Source of the DNA: Clostridium celatum DSM 1785
Lineage (GTDB): Bacteria; Bacillota; Clostridia; Clostridiales; Clostridiaceae
NCBI RefSeq assembly: GCF_000320405.1
Contig: NZ_KB291681.1
Span: 1 to 64,000, forward strand
Direction of reading: 5' to 3'
Length of the DNA: 64,000 nt
Made by a program: the position numbers and the translations under genes. Below are positions 10,420 to 19,439 of the stretch, in pieces; within the stretch, counting starts at the first letter, position 1, and every line of letters starts with the position of its first letter. The notes under the pieces were generated by a model that saw only the letters and a program-made list of their open reading frames with translations, searched no databases and was not told the origin of the DNA.

Positions 10420-11409
10420 TTATTTGTTATTAATTAGATATTCAGCAATTTGAACTGCATTTAGTGCAGCACCTTTTCTTATGTTATCAGCGACAACCCA
10501 AAGGTTTAAACCATTATCAACACTAAAATCACGTCTTATTCTTCCTACATAGACATCATCTTTTCCATTTACATCAAGTGCCGTAGGATATTTTAATTCT
10601 TTAGTATTATCATATACAGTTAACCCCTTAGTTTCTTCAAAAAGTGTTATAATATCTTCAATATTAAAGGATTTTTCAAGTTCAACATTTATACTTTCAC
10701 TATGACTATTTAAAACAGGTACTCTTACAGTAGTTGCTGTTATTTTTAAATTAGGTGAATGAAGTATTTTTCTTGTTTCTTCAATCATTTTCATTTCTTC
10801 TTTGGTATAACCATTATCTAAGAAGACATCAATATGAGGAAGACAGTTACCTGCTATTGGATAAGGAAATTTTTTTGGTGAAATACCTTTTAAACCATCT
10901 TCTAAATCTTTTATACCTTGCATACCAGCACCAGAAACTGCTTGATAAGTCGAATATACTATTCTTTTAATTCCATAATTGTCAATTAGAACTTTAAGTG
11001 GTACCATAGCTTGAATTGTTGAGCAATTTGGATTAGCTATTATTCCTTTATGCAATTTTAAATCTTCAGGATTTACTTCAGGAACAACCAGTGGCACTTC
11101 TTTATTCATTCTCCAGGCACTAGAGTTATCAATTACAATAGCACCATAAGATGCAAAGATAGGAGCATATTTTAAACTTGTATCTCCACCAGCGGAAAAT
11201 AAAGCAAAATCGATTTTTTTATTTTTTATATTATCTTCACATGTTTCTTCAACTAAATAATCTTGTCCTTTAAAAGGTAAATATGAACCATGAGATCTTT
11301 TTGATGCAAAAAGATAAAGATTTTCAATAGGAAAGTTTCTTTCTTCTAATATTTCTAAAAATTTTCTACCTACATTTCCTGTAGCCCCAACTATTGCTAT
11401 ATTATACAT
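10420..11409 (-). CDS. asd: Aspartate-semialdehyde dehydrogenase
   Basis: The 329-residue enzyme reduces aspartyl phosphate to aspartate semialdehyde, the branch point to lysine, threonine and methionine. It shows the NADP motif GATGNVGRK (8-16), the catalytic cysteine in ANPNCSTIQ (Cys129) and His236 in LNSHSES. It is the first gene after the lysine riboswitch, behind an AAAGGGGG site. Because its product feeds threonine and methionine too, lysine control of this copy suggests either another asd elsewhere or strong dedication to diaminopimelate. Confidence 0.95.
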   Translation of the reverse strand: MYNIAIVGATGNVGRKFLEILEERNFPIENLYLFASKRSHGSYLPFKGQDYLVEETCEDNIKNKKIDFALFSAGGDTSLKYAPIFASYGAIVIDNSSAWRMNKEVPLVVPEVNPEDLKLHKGIIANPNCSTIQAMVPLKVLIDNYGIKRIVYSTYQAVSGAGMQGIKDLEDGLKGISPKKFPYPIAGNCLPHIDVFLDNGYTKEEMKMIEETRKILHSPNLKITATTVRVPVLNSHSESINVELEKSFNIEDIITLFEETKGLTVYDNTKELKYPTALDVNGKDDVYVGRIRRDFSVDNGLNLWVVADNIRKGAALNAVQIAEYLINNK

Positions 11410-11455
11410 TGTATAGCAACCCCCTTTGTTAAATTTAATACTTTTATATAAAAAA

Positions 11456-11690
11456 ATACCTTGAGCATAGCACTCAAGGTATAATTTAACTTAATAAAAA
11501 TTTCCTTAAATGATAGCTCATCACATAATAATGTGACAGAAATATGCATATTATACATACTTCCAGCTATATAACATTAAAGCTTTTGTTATATGCTTCG
11601 GCGATAAATCCTTTCATACTAATTTAACATGCTTAAATCCTTAGTAGTACTCTTAAGTACCGCACCTCTATCTAAATATTATTTAATTAT
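11456..11690 (-). promoter_or_regulatory. Lysine riboswitch (L-box) with terminator
   Basis: On the minus strand the leader of asd contains the L-box landmarks in order: GATAGAGGTGCGG (near 11661-11673), an AGTACT-containing arm, GTATGAAAGG then TTATCGCCGAAG (11597-11620), GCTGGAAGTATG, and TCTGTCACA...TGTGATGAGCTATC closing P1 (near 11513-11541). A terminator follows at 11456-11482: a 10-bp stem (core ACCTTGAG/CTCAAGGT), a 7-base loop and a run of T. Known members bind lysine and terminate transcription when it is abundant. The boundaries were read by eye. Confidence 0.92.
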
Positions 11691-11694
11691 CTAA

Positions 11695-11723
11695 ATTATA
11701 CCTTTTATGCATTAAATTATCAA
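11695..11723 (-). promoter_or_regulatory. Promoter of the riboswitch-asd operon
   Basis: On the minus strand TTGATA (11723-11718) and TATAAT (11700-11695) are separated by exactly 17 bp. Transcription would start near 11688, just before the aptamer, as expected for a riboswitch leader. Confidence 0.65.
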
Positions 11724-11853
11724 GGTAAAAAATAGAAAAAACGTATCTGATTTATTATATGAAATATTTAGTGCTTTGAAACAAATAATATGATGAATAA
11801 ATAGATATTTATAGGAGAAAATATTAAATATAAAATTTATAGGGGGAAATATA

Positions 11854-12105
11854 ATGAGTAAAACACCACTAAAGAAAATAATAAAATCAAAAATTAAAAC
11901 AAATAAACAATTAAATGAACAAGAATTGCTTAGAGAGAAAATTAAATATGAAATAGCTGAAGAATTAGGATTAAGAGATAAAGTTGATGAGTATGGATGG
12001 GGTGGGTTAACAGCAGAAGAAACAGGACGAATAGGAGGAATAATGACACGTAGAAAAAAAGAATTAAAGCTTCCTACAAATGATCAAATTCTAGGAAGAA
12101 AATAA
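11854..12105 (+). CDS. SspF-like alpha/beta-type small acid-soluble spore protein
   Basis: The 83-residue basic/acidic protein carries KYEIAEELGL, YGWGGLTAEETGR and IGGIMTRR, which match the layout of B. subtilis SspF: a germination-protease site around E-I-A, a W-G turn and a second DNA-binding helix. Such proteins coat and protect DNA in the dormant forespore. A strong AGGGGGAAAT site supports the start. It stands alone between the lysine operon and a methyltransferase gene. TGAATA at 11794 could be part of a forespore promoter, but spacing to a -10 is poor. Confidence 0.75.
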   Translation: MSKTPLKKIIKSKIKTNKQLNEQELLREKIKYEIAEELGLRDKVDEYGWGGLTAEETGRIGGIMTRRKKELKLPTNDQILGRK

Positions 12106-12224
12106 TGGATTGACTAAAGTCTCAATTACATAGTAATATAAATGTTAGAAATTTATATATCGATGTTATTTTGTGTCGAATAGTTAATTAAATTTGAATT
12201 AAAAATACTGTAAGGGGGGATATC

Positions 12225-12977
12225 ATGGCTTATGGAGAATTTGCTAAAATTTATGATGAATTAATAAACGAAGATATTAATTATGATAGTATGGTAGAGC
12301 GAATATTAGAAATTTGTAATTTAAATAATGTAAATTTTGAAGATTATCTTGATATTGCTTGTGGTACAGGAAATGTTACTGTAAGAATAGCAAAGCATTT
12401 TAAAAATATATATGGTGTAGATTTGTCAGAAGATATGTTAAATGAAGCTTTTGATAAATTAAAAAGCAATAAAATAAGAGGCAAAATAATTTGTCAGGAT
12501 ATGACTAGTTTAAGTTTAAATAAAAAATTTGATTTAATTACCTCTGTTTTAGATTCTACAAATTATATAACAGATGTAGAGGGATTAAAAAATTATTTTT
12601 GTGGAGTACATGAGCATTTAAAAGATAATGGATTATTTATTTTTGATATAAATTCATATTATAAGTTATCAGAAATTTTAGGTAATAATATCTATACATA
12701 TAGTGAAGAAGAAGTTTTCTATACATGGGAAAATTCCTTTGAAGAAGAGATATTATCTATGTTCTTAACTTTCTTTGTTAAATGTGGGGATCTTTATGAA
12801 AGATTTGAAGAGGAACACTTTGAAAGAGCATACAAAGAGCAAGAAATAGAACACTATTTAAATGAAGCAAATTTAGAAGTTATAAATAAATTTGAAGGTT
12901 ATACAAAAAATGATGTACAAGCAAATAGTGAAAGAATTGTATATGTAGTAAAAAAGAAAATGTTAATGGAGGATTAA
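12225..12977 (+). CDS. Class I SAM-dependent methyltransferase
   Basis: The 250-residue product has the S-adenosylmethionine motif LDIACGTGNVT (~43-53), an acidic end of beta-2 (YGVDLSEDML), FDLITSVLDSTNYI as motif IV, and a C-terminal half typical of YjjT/YqeM-like bacterial methyltransferases. The substrate is not predictable. It starts behind AAGGGGGGATATC, and its stop lies 3 bp before hslO, so the two are cotranscribed. No signal or membrane segment is present. Confidence 0.8.
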   Translation: MAYGEFAKIYDELINEDINYDSMVERILEICNLNNVNFEDYLDIACGTGNVTVRIAKHFKNIYGVDLSEDMLNEAFDKLKSNKIRGKIICQDMTSLSLNKKFDLITSVLDSTNYITDVEGLKNYFCGVHEHLKDNGLFIFDINSYYKLSEILGNNIYTYSEEEVFYTWENSFEEEILSMFLTFFVKCGDLYERFEEEHFERAYKEQEIEHYLNEANLEVINKFEGYTKNDVQANSERIVYVVKKKMLMED

Positions 12978-12980
12978 TTA

Positions 12981-13865
12981 ATGAGCGATAAAATTATTAG
13001 AGCAGTGGCTAAGGATGGAATGGTAAGAATAATAGCTGGGACAACAACAGAGTTAGTAGATACAGCTAGATCTATACATGAATGTACACCGGTTGCAGCA
13101 GCTGCACTAGGAAGAATGTTAACTGCAGGAGCGCTACTTGGAGCAACATTAAAGTCTGAAAATGAAGTTATGACTTTAAGAATAAATGGTGGCGGAGATG
13201 CTGAAGGTGTAGTAGTTACAGCTTATGAAGGTGCAAAGGTAAAAGGATATATAGGAAATCCATATGGTGATTTACCACTTAATGCAAATGGTAAACTTGA
13301 TGTTGGTGGATATACAGGTAAAAATGGTAACTTAATGGTTATAAAAGATCTAGGACTGAAGGATCCATATGTAGGTCAAGTTCCAATACATTCAGGAGAA
13401 GTAGCAGAAGATTTAGCTTATTATTTTACAGTTTCAGAACAAACTCCATCAGCAGTATCACTTGGAGTTTTAGTAGATACTGATTATTCAATAAAAGTTG
13501 CAGGTGGATTTATAATTCAAATGTTACCAGGTGCAGATGAGTTTTTAGCAGATATCATAACATATAGATTGGAAGAAATACCATCTTTAACAACAATGTT
13601 GAATGAAGGGAAAACAATGGATGATATCTTAGATTATATCTTTGGAGATATGGATCTTAAAATATTAGAAGAAATGAAACCAGAATTTAGCTGTAATTGT
13701 TCAAGAGAAAAGGTAGAAAAGGCTTTAATATCTATTGGGGAAAAAGATTTAAAAGAAATATATGAAGAAGGAAAAAATGAAGAGTTAAAATGCCATTTCT
13801 GCAATAAGACTTATGTTTTTACATCTGAGGAAATTGGTGAAATGTTAAGCCAAATGAACAAATAA
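12981..13865 (+). CDS. hslO: Redox-regulated chaperone Hsp33
   Basis: The 294-residue product has the Hsp33 substrate-binding core and the C-terminal zinc switch, with all four cysteines present: Cys238 and Cys240 (CNC) and Cys271 and Cys274 (CHFC). In the family, oxidation releases zinc and activates holdase activity against aggregation. It starts 3 bp after the methyltransferase stop codon with a GGAGG site inside that gene's end, and is followed by a strong terminator. Confidence 0.95.
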   Translation: MSDKIIRAVAKDGMVRIIAGTTTELVDTARSIHECTPVAAAALGRMLTAGALLGATLKSENEVMTLRINGGGDAEGVVVTAYEGAKVKGYIGNPYGDLPLNANGKLDVGGYTGKNGNLMVIKDLGLKDPYVGQVPIHSGEVAEDLAYYFTVSEQTPSAVSLGVLVDTDYSIKVAGGFIIQMLPGADEFLADIITYRLEEIPSLTTMLNEGKTMDDILDYIFGDMDLKILEEMKPEFSCNCSREKVEKALISIGEKDLKEIYEEGKNEELKCHFCNKTYVFTSEEIGEMLSQMNK

Positions 13866-13867
13866 AT

Positions 13868-13919
13868 TATAATAATAAAAAGGAAGTTTTAATAAAAAAA
13901 CTTCCTTTTTATTATTATA
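13868..13919 (+). terminator. Terminator of the methyltransferase-hslO operon
   Basis: A 23-bp perfect stem (13868-13890 with 13897-13919, core AAAAAGGAAGTTTT) with a 6-base loop follows hslO. Its right arm is T-rich. Confidence 0.8.
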
Positions 13920-14078
13920 TAGGTGTATAAGTTAAAATTAAATAAAAGTTTGATGAATTAATAGAGAATATAAAATAAAAAAATGTAATAAAAAAGTTTA
14001 TAATTTTTATCATAAAAAGCACATAAAGCTTAAATACTTAATCAACAATCAAAGTCGCAGAACGTATTATATAAGAGG

Positions 14079-14780
14079 TTATAAAACAAATAAACTTCCT
14101 CTATCTACTAGCTTTCCATCATTTAGATAAATAGGTTTTACATCATACTTGTAAAGAAATTTTTTAATTTCTTCACCAAAGGAGTAGTGCTCTAATGAAC
14201 CAAAGAAGGCCATAGTATTATCGTTGATCATTCCACCTACACCACCTATAAATCCATAGTTTAAGCCTGGTAAAATTATATCGCCAAAAGGTAAATATAA
14301 AATTTCAAAATCCTCAGATAATAAAGTCTTATATATACCATTATCATTAGTTATAATTACATTTTCTCTAATAGGAAGTATAGAACATTTGCTATAACCT
14401 TGTTTTATATTTATTAATTTTTTATCCCTTGAATGATTTAATATAATCTCATCGGTAAATTTTAAATTGTGGACAAGATAATTTTCAGTAATGTAGGCGT
14501 TAAGGGAAATATTATTAGGATATTTATGTGATAGTCTAGACGAAGCTTCTATAAAATTTATATTTTTTTCAGTTAGAATATCTTTAAAATTTTGAGGAAG
14601 ATTTTTATTTATTATAATTTCCTTTTTAGATTTATTTAATATATTTAATTGAATATCAACATGACCATCAATAGCTGAATAAAGATTGTGATCTTTTGGA
14701 ATCTTTATTATATCAAAATTTAAATTTTTTAAAGACAGTAATTCTTCATCACTTATTCTGTAATCAACAAAACAAATCAT
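14079..14780 (-). CDS. Conserved clostridial protein, probable GME-fold (DUF6873-like)
   Basis: The 233-residue product starts MICFVDYR and contains AIDGHVDIQLNI, LPFGDIILPG and GGVGGMINDNTMAFFG. I associate this layout, from memory, with the clostridial DUF6873 family placed in the guanidine-modifying-enzyme fold. The conserved Asp/His in AIDGHVD and the glycine-rich loop would suit an amidinotransferase-like site, but the catalytic cysteine position is not obvious, so no reaction is proposed. AAGGAG at 14787-14792 sets the start. It is a single gene running toward hslO. Confidence 0.55.
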   Translation of the reverse strand: MICFVDYRISDEELLSLKNLNFDIIKIPKDHNLYSAIDGHVDIQLNILNKSKKEIIINKNLPQNFKDILTEKNINFIEASSRLSHKYPNNISLNAYITENYLVHNLKFTDEIILNHSRDKKLINIKQGYSKCSILPIRENVIITNDNGIYKTLLSEDFEILYLPFGDIILPGLNYGFIGGVGGMINDNTMAFFGSLEHYSFGEEIKKFLYKYDVKPIYLNDGKLVDRGSLFVL

Positions 14781-14798
14781 TTTTATCTCCTTAAGTAA

Positions 14799-14936
14799 GT
14801 TTCTAAATCTTCGATTTAGTCAAACGAACTTACACCTATGAACGAATGTGAATAGGTGTTTCATATGTACGTTTCTAAATCTTTGATTTAGTTAGACAAG
14901 CTTATACTTGTGAGTAAATTTCAATAGGTATTTCAT
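14799..14936 (+). repeat. Two tandem 66-bp units with conserved hairpins
   Basis: Units at 14799-14864 and 14871-14936 align along their whole length with a 72-bp period. Each has hairpin A (CTAAATC, 3-base loop, GATTTAG) and hairpin B: an 8-bp stem at 14832-14839/14852-14859 in unit 1 and 14904-14911/14924-14931 in unit 2. In hairpin B one C-G pair becomes T-A and two others become G-T wobbles valid on the plus strand only. This suggests a structured RNA leader for the downstream plus-strand gene; a hairpin-bearing repeat element is the alternative. Confidence 0.6.
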
Positions 14937-15067
14937 TATTAATACCTTAAATATAAGATAAATAAATTTTATTAAAAAATCAATATACAAATTTTTTAAT
15001 ACATATAAATTTTAAGTATATAGATAATTTTTTAATACATACTAATATTAAGAAAGGAGTGAAATCC

Positions 15068-15958
15068 ATGCTAGTTATGAAATTAGTGCATAATAATGAC
15101 TTAGACTTAGTCAAGGAACTACAAGAACTTAGGGAAATATTAAAGAAAAAAGATATTACTATTGGTCTTGTAGAAAGTGGTGAAGGTAGTACACATTTGA
15201 TTAAAATTATGTGCAATGAAGAATGTTATAATGAAAAAGTAAAGAAAATGATATATTTATATATAAGTAATATACTTTATAATGTAGTTATAGAACAATA
15301 TAGAAAAAAAGAACTATTTAATTTTTTAACTGATACATTTTTCTTTTTGAAGCAAGAGGAAATAATTGAAGTAGAAGAAAAAATAATGAATGTTTTAAAA
15401 GGAGACGAAAGTGTAAAAGAAGAAAATATTGTTTTCTGTATGAATAAAATTAATGAAATAATTGAAAAAATAAAAACATGTTTAGAAGAAAATGATGAAA
15501 TTAATATAAAGGGTTTTATAACCTTTAGAATGAAAGAATTACGGGAAGATATAGAAGATATAATTGATAAAGTGGTAGAAGAGTATATGGTTGAAAAAGA
15601 GTATAAAGAATTTGTTAAACTACTAAAGTATTTTGTTGATATACAAGAAAGTAAAATTTATAAAATAAATATTTATATTACAGATAATGGTGGATATTTA
15701 TTGAAAGATGAATATGGAAATGATATATTCAGTGAATTTATAAAAGAGCTTTCTGAATGTAAGATAGATTCAGAGGCTAAAATAGAAGATATAATAATTA
15801 GTGGTTTAATTACTAATGCACCCAAACAAGTTGTAATTCATAATAAGGATAAATGCTTAAACCCAGAATTTATAGAAACTATAGTAAATGTATTTGGAGA
15901 TAGAGTATTTTATTGTGCAGGATGTGAAAAATGCATGCCTTCAAAAATAAAAATATAG
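15068..15958 (+). CDS. YtxC-like sporulation-associated protein
   Basis: The 296-residue protein resembles the YtxC family in its central stretch, GFITFRMKELREDIED followed by EEYMVEKEYKEFVKLLKYF and VDIQES. It lacks transmembrane segments and is rich in Glu/Lys helices. The last ~70 residues (TNAPKQVVIH, CAGCEKC) carry a C-x2-C-x2-C cluster. ATG at 15068 is preferred over GTG at 15059 because the AAAGGAG site overlaps that GTG. The tandem hairpin repeat lies about 130 bp upstream. The molecular role of YtxC is not known to me. Confidence 0.65.
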   Translation: MLVMKLVHNNDLDLVKELQELREILKKKDITIGLVESGEGSTHLIKIMCNEECYNEKVKKMIYLYISNILYNVVIEQYRKKELFNFLTDTFFFLKQEEIIEVEEKIMNVLKGDESVKEENIVFCMNKINEIIEKIKTCLEENDEINIKGFITFRMKELREDIEDIIDKVVEEYMVEKEYKEFVKLLKYFVDIQESKIYKINIYITDNGGYLLKDEYGNDIFSEFIKELSECKIDSEAKIEDIIISGLITNAPKQVVIHNKDKCLNPEFIETIVNVFGDRVFYCAGCEKCMPSKIKI

Positions 15959-15968
15959 TTTATATATT

Positions 15969-15994
15969 AATGCGACTTTTGTCGCATTTTTTTA
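15969..15994 (+). terminator. Terminator after the ytxC-like gene
   Basis: An 8-bp stem AATGCGAC/GTCGCATT with a TTTT loop followed by a long T-run. The following ~190 bp to ktrB are AT-rich without another clear signal. Confidence 0.85.
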
Positions 15995-16184
15995 TATATT
16001 ATATATATATTTAAGATATAATTTAAGTGAATAATAACAAATACTACAAATTATTATTAATATAAAAATAGTGAATATCTATGAAAAACTAGACAAAGAT
16101 GGTAAAATACATGGTGAACTTTATAATATTTTTTTATAAATGGAGTAAAATAATAAATATGTGTAAAAATGTGGAGGTGAAAAA

Positions 16185-17531
16185 TTGAATTGGAATTTTA
16201 GAAAAAATATTAAATTAAAAGGAGTACAAATATTAGCTTTAGGATTTATAGCAGTAATATTAATAGGGAGTATAATATTATCATTACCAATTAGTTCATC
16301 TAGTGGAGAAAGCACTAATTTTTTAGATGCATTATTTACTGCAACTTCAGCAGTATGTGTAACTGGGTTAGTAACAGTAGACACAGGTACGCATTGGAAT
16401 GTTTTAGGCCAAACAGTAATAATGTTATTAATTGAAGTTGGTGGATTAGGATTTATGTCCTTTACTACATTAATTGCTATTTTATTAGGTAAAAAAATTA
16501 CCTTAAGAGAAAGACTTATACTGCAAGATGCTATGAATACATTTAATATTCAAGGATTAGTTAGAATGGTTAAATACGTTCTAATGTTTACAGTATCTGT
16601 TCAATTCTTTGGAGCGTTATTATTTTCAACGCAATTTATACCACAGTATGGTTTAAGTAAAGGGATGTTTTATAGTGTATTCCACTCAATATCTGCATTT
16701 TGTAATGCTGGATTTGATATTTTTGGCAACTATAGCAGTTTAACGGGATATAATTCTAATATTGTTGTTATTATAGTAGCTTCTGCATTAATAATAATTG
16801 GAGGCCTAGGATTTACAGTTTGGAGTGAATTATATAATTCTAAGAGCTTAAGAAGAATATCACTTCATTCAAAAATGGTAATACTAGTGACTACAATATT
16901 AGTATTTGGAGGAGCTGCATTAATGTTTGTATTTGAACATAAAAATCCAAATACTATTGCAAATATGTCTTTTATTGATAAAGTTATGAATTCATTTTTT
17001 GCATCAGTTACTCCAAGAACAGCAGGATTTAATAGTATACCTATTGATGGAATGACCACTGCAGGTATATTTTTGACAATAATTTTAATGTTTATAGGTG
17101 GATCACCTGGTTCAACGGCAGGTGGAATTAAAACAACAACAATAGGTGTTTTGTTTATTACTGTAATTTGTGTTATCAAGGGTAGAGAGGATACCGAAGT
17201 ATTTAATAGGAGATTTTCAAAAGATCTAGTATATAGAGCATTTACATTATTTTTCTTAGGTGCAGGACTTGTAATTACAGCAACTATGTTATTATCATAT
17301 ACAGAAAAAGGTGCTAGTTTTATATCACTTATTTTTGAAACAGCATCAGCTTTTGGTACAGCTGGATTAAGTATGGGATTAACTTCAGAGCTTAGCAATA
17401 TAGGGAAGGTATTAATAATGATACTTATGTATTTAGGAAGAGTTGGTCCATTAACAGTAGTATTATCTTTAACAAAAAAGAGAGTTAACAGTGGAGTTAA
17501 ATATCCAGAAGGAAAAATTTTAATAGGTTAG
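16185..17531 (+). CDS. ktrB: Potassium uptake channel subunit KtrB/TrkH family
   Basis: The 448-residue protein has about eight to ten transmembrane segments in four M1-P-M2 repeats. The P-loop filters are recognisable: SAVCVTGLVT, SAFCNAGFDIF, TPRTAGFNSI and SAFGTAGLS. It moves K+ (with Na+ in characterised members) into the cell and is gated by KtrA, encoded 10 bp downstream. Translation starts at TTG, chosen because GGAGGTG sits 5 bp upstream and the protein then begins MNWNFRKN. Confidence 0.93.
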   Translation: MNWNFRKNIKLKGVQILALGFIAVILIGSIILSLPISSSSGESTNFLDALFTATSAVCVTGLVTVDTGTHWNVLGQTVIMLLIEVGGLGFMSFTTLIAILLGKKITLRERLILQDAMNTFNIQGLVRMVKYVLMFTVSVQFFGALLFSTQFIPQYGLSKGMFYSVFHSISAFCNAGFDIFGNYSSLTGYNSNIVVIIVASALIIIGGLGFTVWSELYNSKSLRRISLHSKMVILVTTILVFGGAALMFVFEHKNPNTIANMSFIDKVMNSFFASVTPRTAGFNSIPIDGMTTAGIFLTIILMFIGGSPGSTAGGIKTTTIGVLFITVICVIKGREDTEVFNRRFSKDLVYRAFTLFFLGAGLVITATMLLSYTEKGASFISLIFETASAFGTAGLSMGLTSELSNIGKVLIMILMYLGRVGPLTVVLSLTKKRVNSGVKYPEGKILIG

Positions 17532-17541
17532 GGGAAGTAAA

Positions 17542-18213
17542 ATGGCAAATAATAAACAATTTGTAGTTATAGGATTAGGAAGATTTGGTGAATCAGTAGC
17601 TAAGACATTATATTCATTGGGACATGATGTATTAGCTATAGATATGGATGAAGATTCAGTACAAGAGATTTCAGACTCTGTAACACATGCAGTTCAAATG
17701 GATGCAACTGATGAATCAGCACTAAGAACACTTGGACTTAGAAACTTCGATGTTGCAGTTGTTACTATTGGTTCTAACATACAAGCCAGTGTAATGATAA
17801 CTTTATTAGTTAAAGAACTTGGGGTAAAATATATTATTGCAAAAGGTCAAAGTGACTTACATGCAAAAGTATTATATAAAATAGGTGCTGATAGAGTTGT
17901 TTTACCAGAGAAGGATATGGGAGTAAGAGTTGCACATAATTTAGTGTCAGCTAGTATACTTGATTTTATAGAGCTTTCACCGGACTATAGTATAATGGAA
18001 CTTAGAGTTTTAGATGAATGGGATGGAAAAACTTTAAATCAATTGAAATTAAGAAGTAGATATGGTATAACCATTATGGCTATTAAAAAGGGAGAAAGTA
18101 TAAATATTTCACCTAATGCAGATGATGTAATATCAAATAAAGATATAATTGTAGCAATTGGCTCTACAGAAGATTTGGCAAATTTAGAAGATATGTTGGT
18201 TAAACAAAAGTAA
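17542..18213 (+). CDS. ktrA: Potassium uptake regulatory subunit KtrA/TrkA family
   Basis: The 223-residue cytoplasmic protein has an N-terminal RCK/TrkA-N Rossmann domain with VIGLGRFGESVA (residues ~9-20) and an acidic ribose-binding residue in AIDMDED, then a TrkA-C domain (~140-220). In KtrAB an octameric ring of this subunit binds nucleotides, with c-di-AMP binding the C-domain, and gates the membrane subunit. It sits 10 bp after ktrB and 11 bp before the RNA methylase gene, so the three form one operon. Confidence 0.93.
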   Translation: MANNKQFVVIGLGRFGESVAKTLYSLGHDVLAIDMDEDSVQEISDSVTHAVQMDATDESALRTLGLRNFDVAVVTIGSNIQASVMITLLVKELGVKYIIAKGQSDLHAKVLYKIGADRVVLPEKDMGVRVAHNLVSASILDFIELSPDYSIMELRVLDEWDGKTLNQLKLRSRYGITIMAIKKGESINISPNADDVISNKDIIVAIGSTEDLANLEDMLVKQK

Positions 18214-18224
18214 GAGGTGTAGAT

Positions 18225-19013
18225 TTGATTTTAATCGAAAGTAAAGAAAATACATTATTTAAATATACAAAAAAATTAAAAGAAAGAAAGTATAGAACTA
18301 AAGAAAATAAATATATAATTGAAGGATTTAGATTAGTTCAAGAAGCATTTAAAGCAAAGTGTAATATTGAATATTTAATAGTAAATGAAAATGGAAAAGA
18401 TAAATTAAATGATTATTTAAATGAATATATGGATAATATTAAAATATATGAAATGAAAAATGAGCTGTTTATACAATTAGTTGCTACTGAAAATACACAA
18501 GGGATTATTGCAGTGGTAAATATAAATAATTCTATAGATGATATAAAAGGTGATTTTTATTTATTATGTGATAAAGTTCAAGATCCAGGTAACTTAGGGA
18601 CTATAATAAGAACTGCTCATGCAGCTGGTGTAAGTGGAATTATTTTAACTAAAGGGACAGTAGATATATATAATGATAAGACTATACGATCTACTATGGG
18701 ATCAATATTTTATACTCCAATTATTTACGATAATGATTTAAGCTTTTTAAATAAATTAAAAAGTAACGATTTTAGTTTAGTAGCAACATCATTAGAGGAA
18801 TCTAAAAACTTTTTTGATGAAGACTTAAGTGGGAAAATAATATTATCTGTTGGAAATGAAGGAAATGGAATAAGTGATGAAATTTTCTCATTAGCAGATA
18901 AGAAGGTGAAGATTCCTATGCCAGGTGGTGCAGAATCATTAAATGTTGGGGTAGCAACTTCGATTATTTTATTTGAAAAAGTTAGACAAAGTCTTTGTAA
19001 AAACAAAATTTAA
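18225..19013 (+). CDS. TrmH/SpoU-family RNA 2'-O-methyltransferase
   Basis: The 262-residue product has an N-terminal substrate-binding segment (KYRTKENKYIIEGFRLV) and a SpoU knot domain with its three motifs: QDPGNLGTIIRTA, SVGNEGNGIS and IPMPGGAESLNVG. It should methylate the 2'-OH of a ribose in tRNA or rRNA using SAM; the target nucleotide is not predictable. It starts at TTG behind GAGGTG. Its position just before pheST is common in clostridia and bacilli (ysgA-like), but the pheST promoter lies separately. Confidence 0.87.
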   Translation: MILIESKENTLFKYTKKLKERKYRTKENKYIIEGFRLVQEAFKAKCNIEYLIVNENGKDKLNDYLNEYMDNIKIYEMKNELFIQLVATENTQGIIAVVNINNSIDDIKGDFYLLCDKVQDPGNLGTIIRTAHAAGVSGIILTKGTVDIYNDKTIRSTMGSIFYTPIIYDNDLSFLNKLKSNDFSLVATSLEESKNFFDEDLSGKIILSVGNEGNGISDEIFSLADKKVKIPMPGGAESLNVGVATSIILFEKVRQSLCKNKI

Positions 19014-19021
19014 ACAAAGTA

Positions 19022-19050
19022 TTGAAAAAAATGTTGGATATTTGTATAAT
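19022..19050 (+). promoter_or_regulatory. Promoter of the pheST leader
   Basis: TTGAAA at 19022-19027 and TATAAT at 19045-19050 with 17-bp spacing, just after the methylase stop codon and about 30 bp before the T-box leader. Confidence 0.65.
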
Positions 19051-19079
19051 TAGTTGTAAATGAATATTTAAAGACAATG

Positions 19080-19327
19080 AATGAGAAAGTAGATATAATG
19101 AAGTGTACAGGGAGAAAAGACCTTAGACTGTAAGTCTTTTTACAGGAATTTATATTGAAGTTCCCTCAGGAGTCCTAGCTGTGAAATAATAGTAGTGGTT
19201 AGCGGGTAAAGCCGTTATTTAAATTAAGATGGATATTAAAGTTAGTATAATTTTATATTAACTAATATCAATTAGGGTGGTAACGCGGATATTCCGTCCC
19301 TTTGTGGGACTGAGTATCCTTTTTTTA
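19080..19327 (+). promoter_or_regulatory. T-box riboswitch for pheST
   Basis: The leader ends with the hallmark T-box AGGGTGGTAACGCGG (19274-19288), followed by a terminator whose arms GGATATTCCGTCCC and GGGACTGAGTATCC (19287-19319) precede a T-run. Upstream, Stem I includes the region GAAGTTCCCTCAGG, where TTC at 19161-19163 is the likely phenylalanine specifier codon. In this class uncharged tRNA pairs with the T-box and specifier and prevents termination. Stem I boundaries are approximate. The remaining 19328-19439 is an AT-rich linker. Confidence 0.93.
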
Positions 19328-19439
19328 TGGGAAATTTTATAAGAATATACAATTGTTTATGAATAATTAATATAACAAATATTTTTAATAAGATAAAACC
19401 CCATTAAAATTTTATTAAAGTAAGAAGGGAGAACCAAAA

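Noticed and set aside
11477-11704. A 12-base match (AAGGTATAATTT at 11477-11488, reverse complement at 11693-11704) that could look like an antiterminator for the lysine riboswitch.
   Set aside because: The upstream copy covers the -10 box of the mapped promoter (11695-11700), so it lies before the expected transcript start near 11688 and would not be in the RNA.
11794-11826. A sigma-G promoter for the SASP gene (TGAATA at 11794).
   Set aside because: The only -10-like sequence gives a 20-bp spacer, too long for this sigma factor, so it is mentioned but not listed.
16865-17398. A 177-codon open frame on the minus strand.
   Set aside because: It lies wholly inside ktrB, whose pore motifs are intact; there is no ribosome binding site and the translation is low-complexity.
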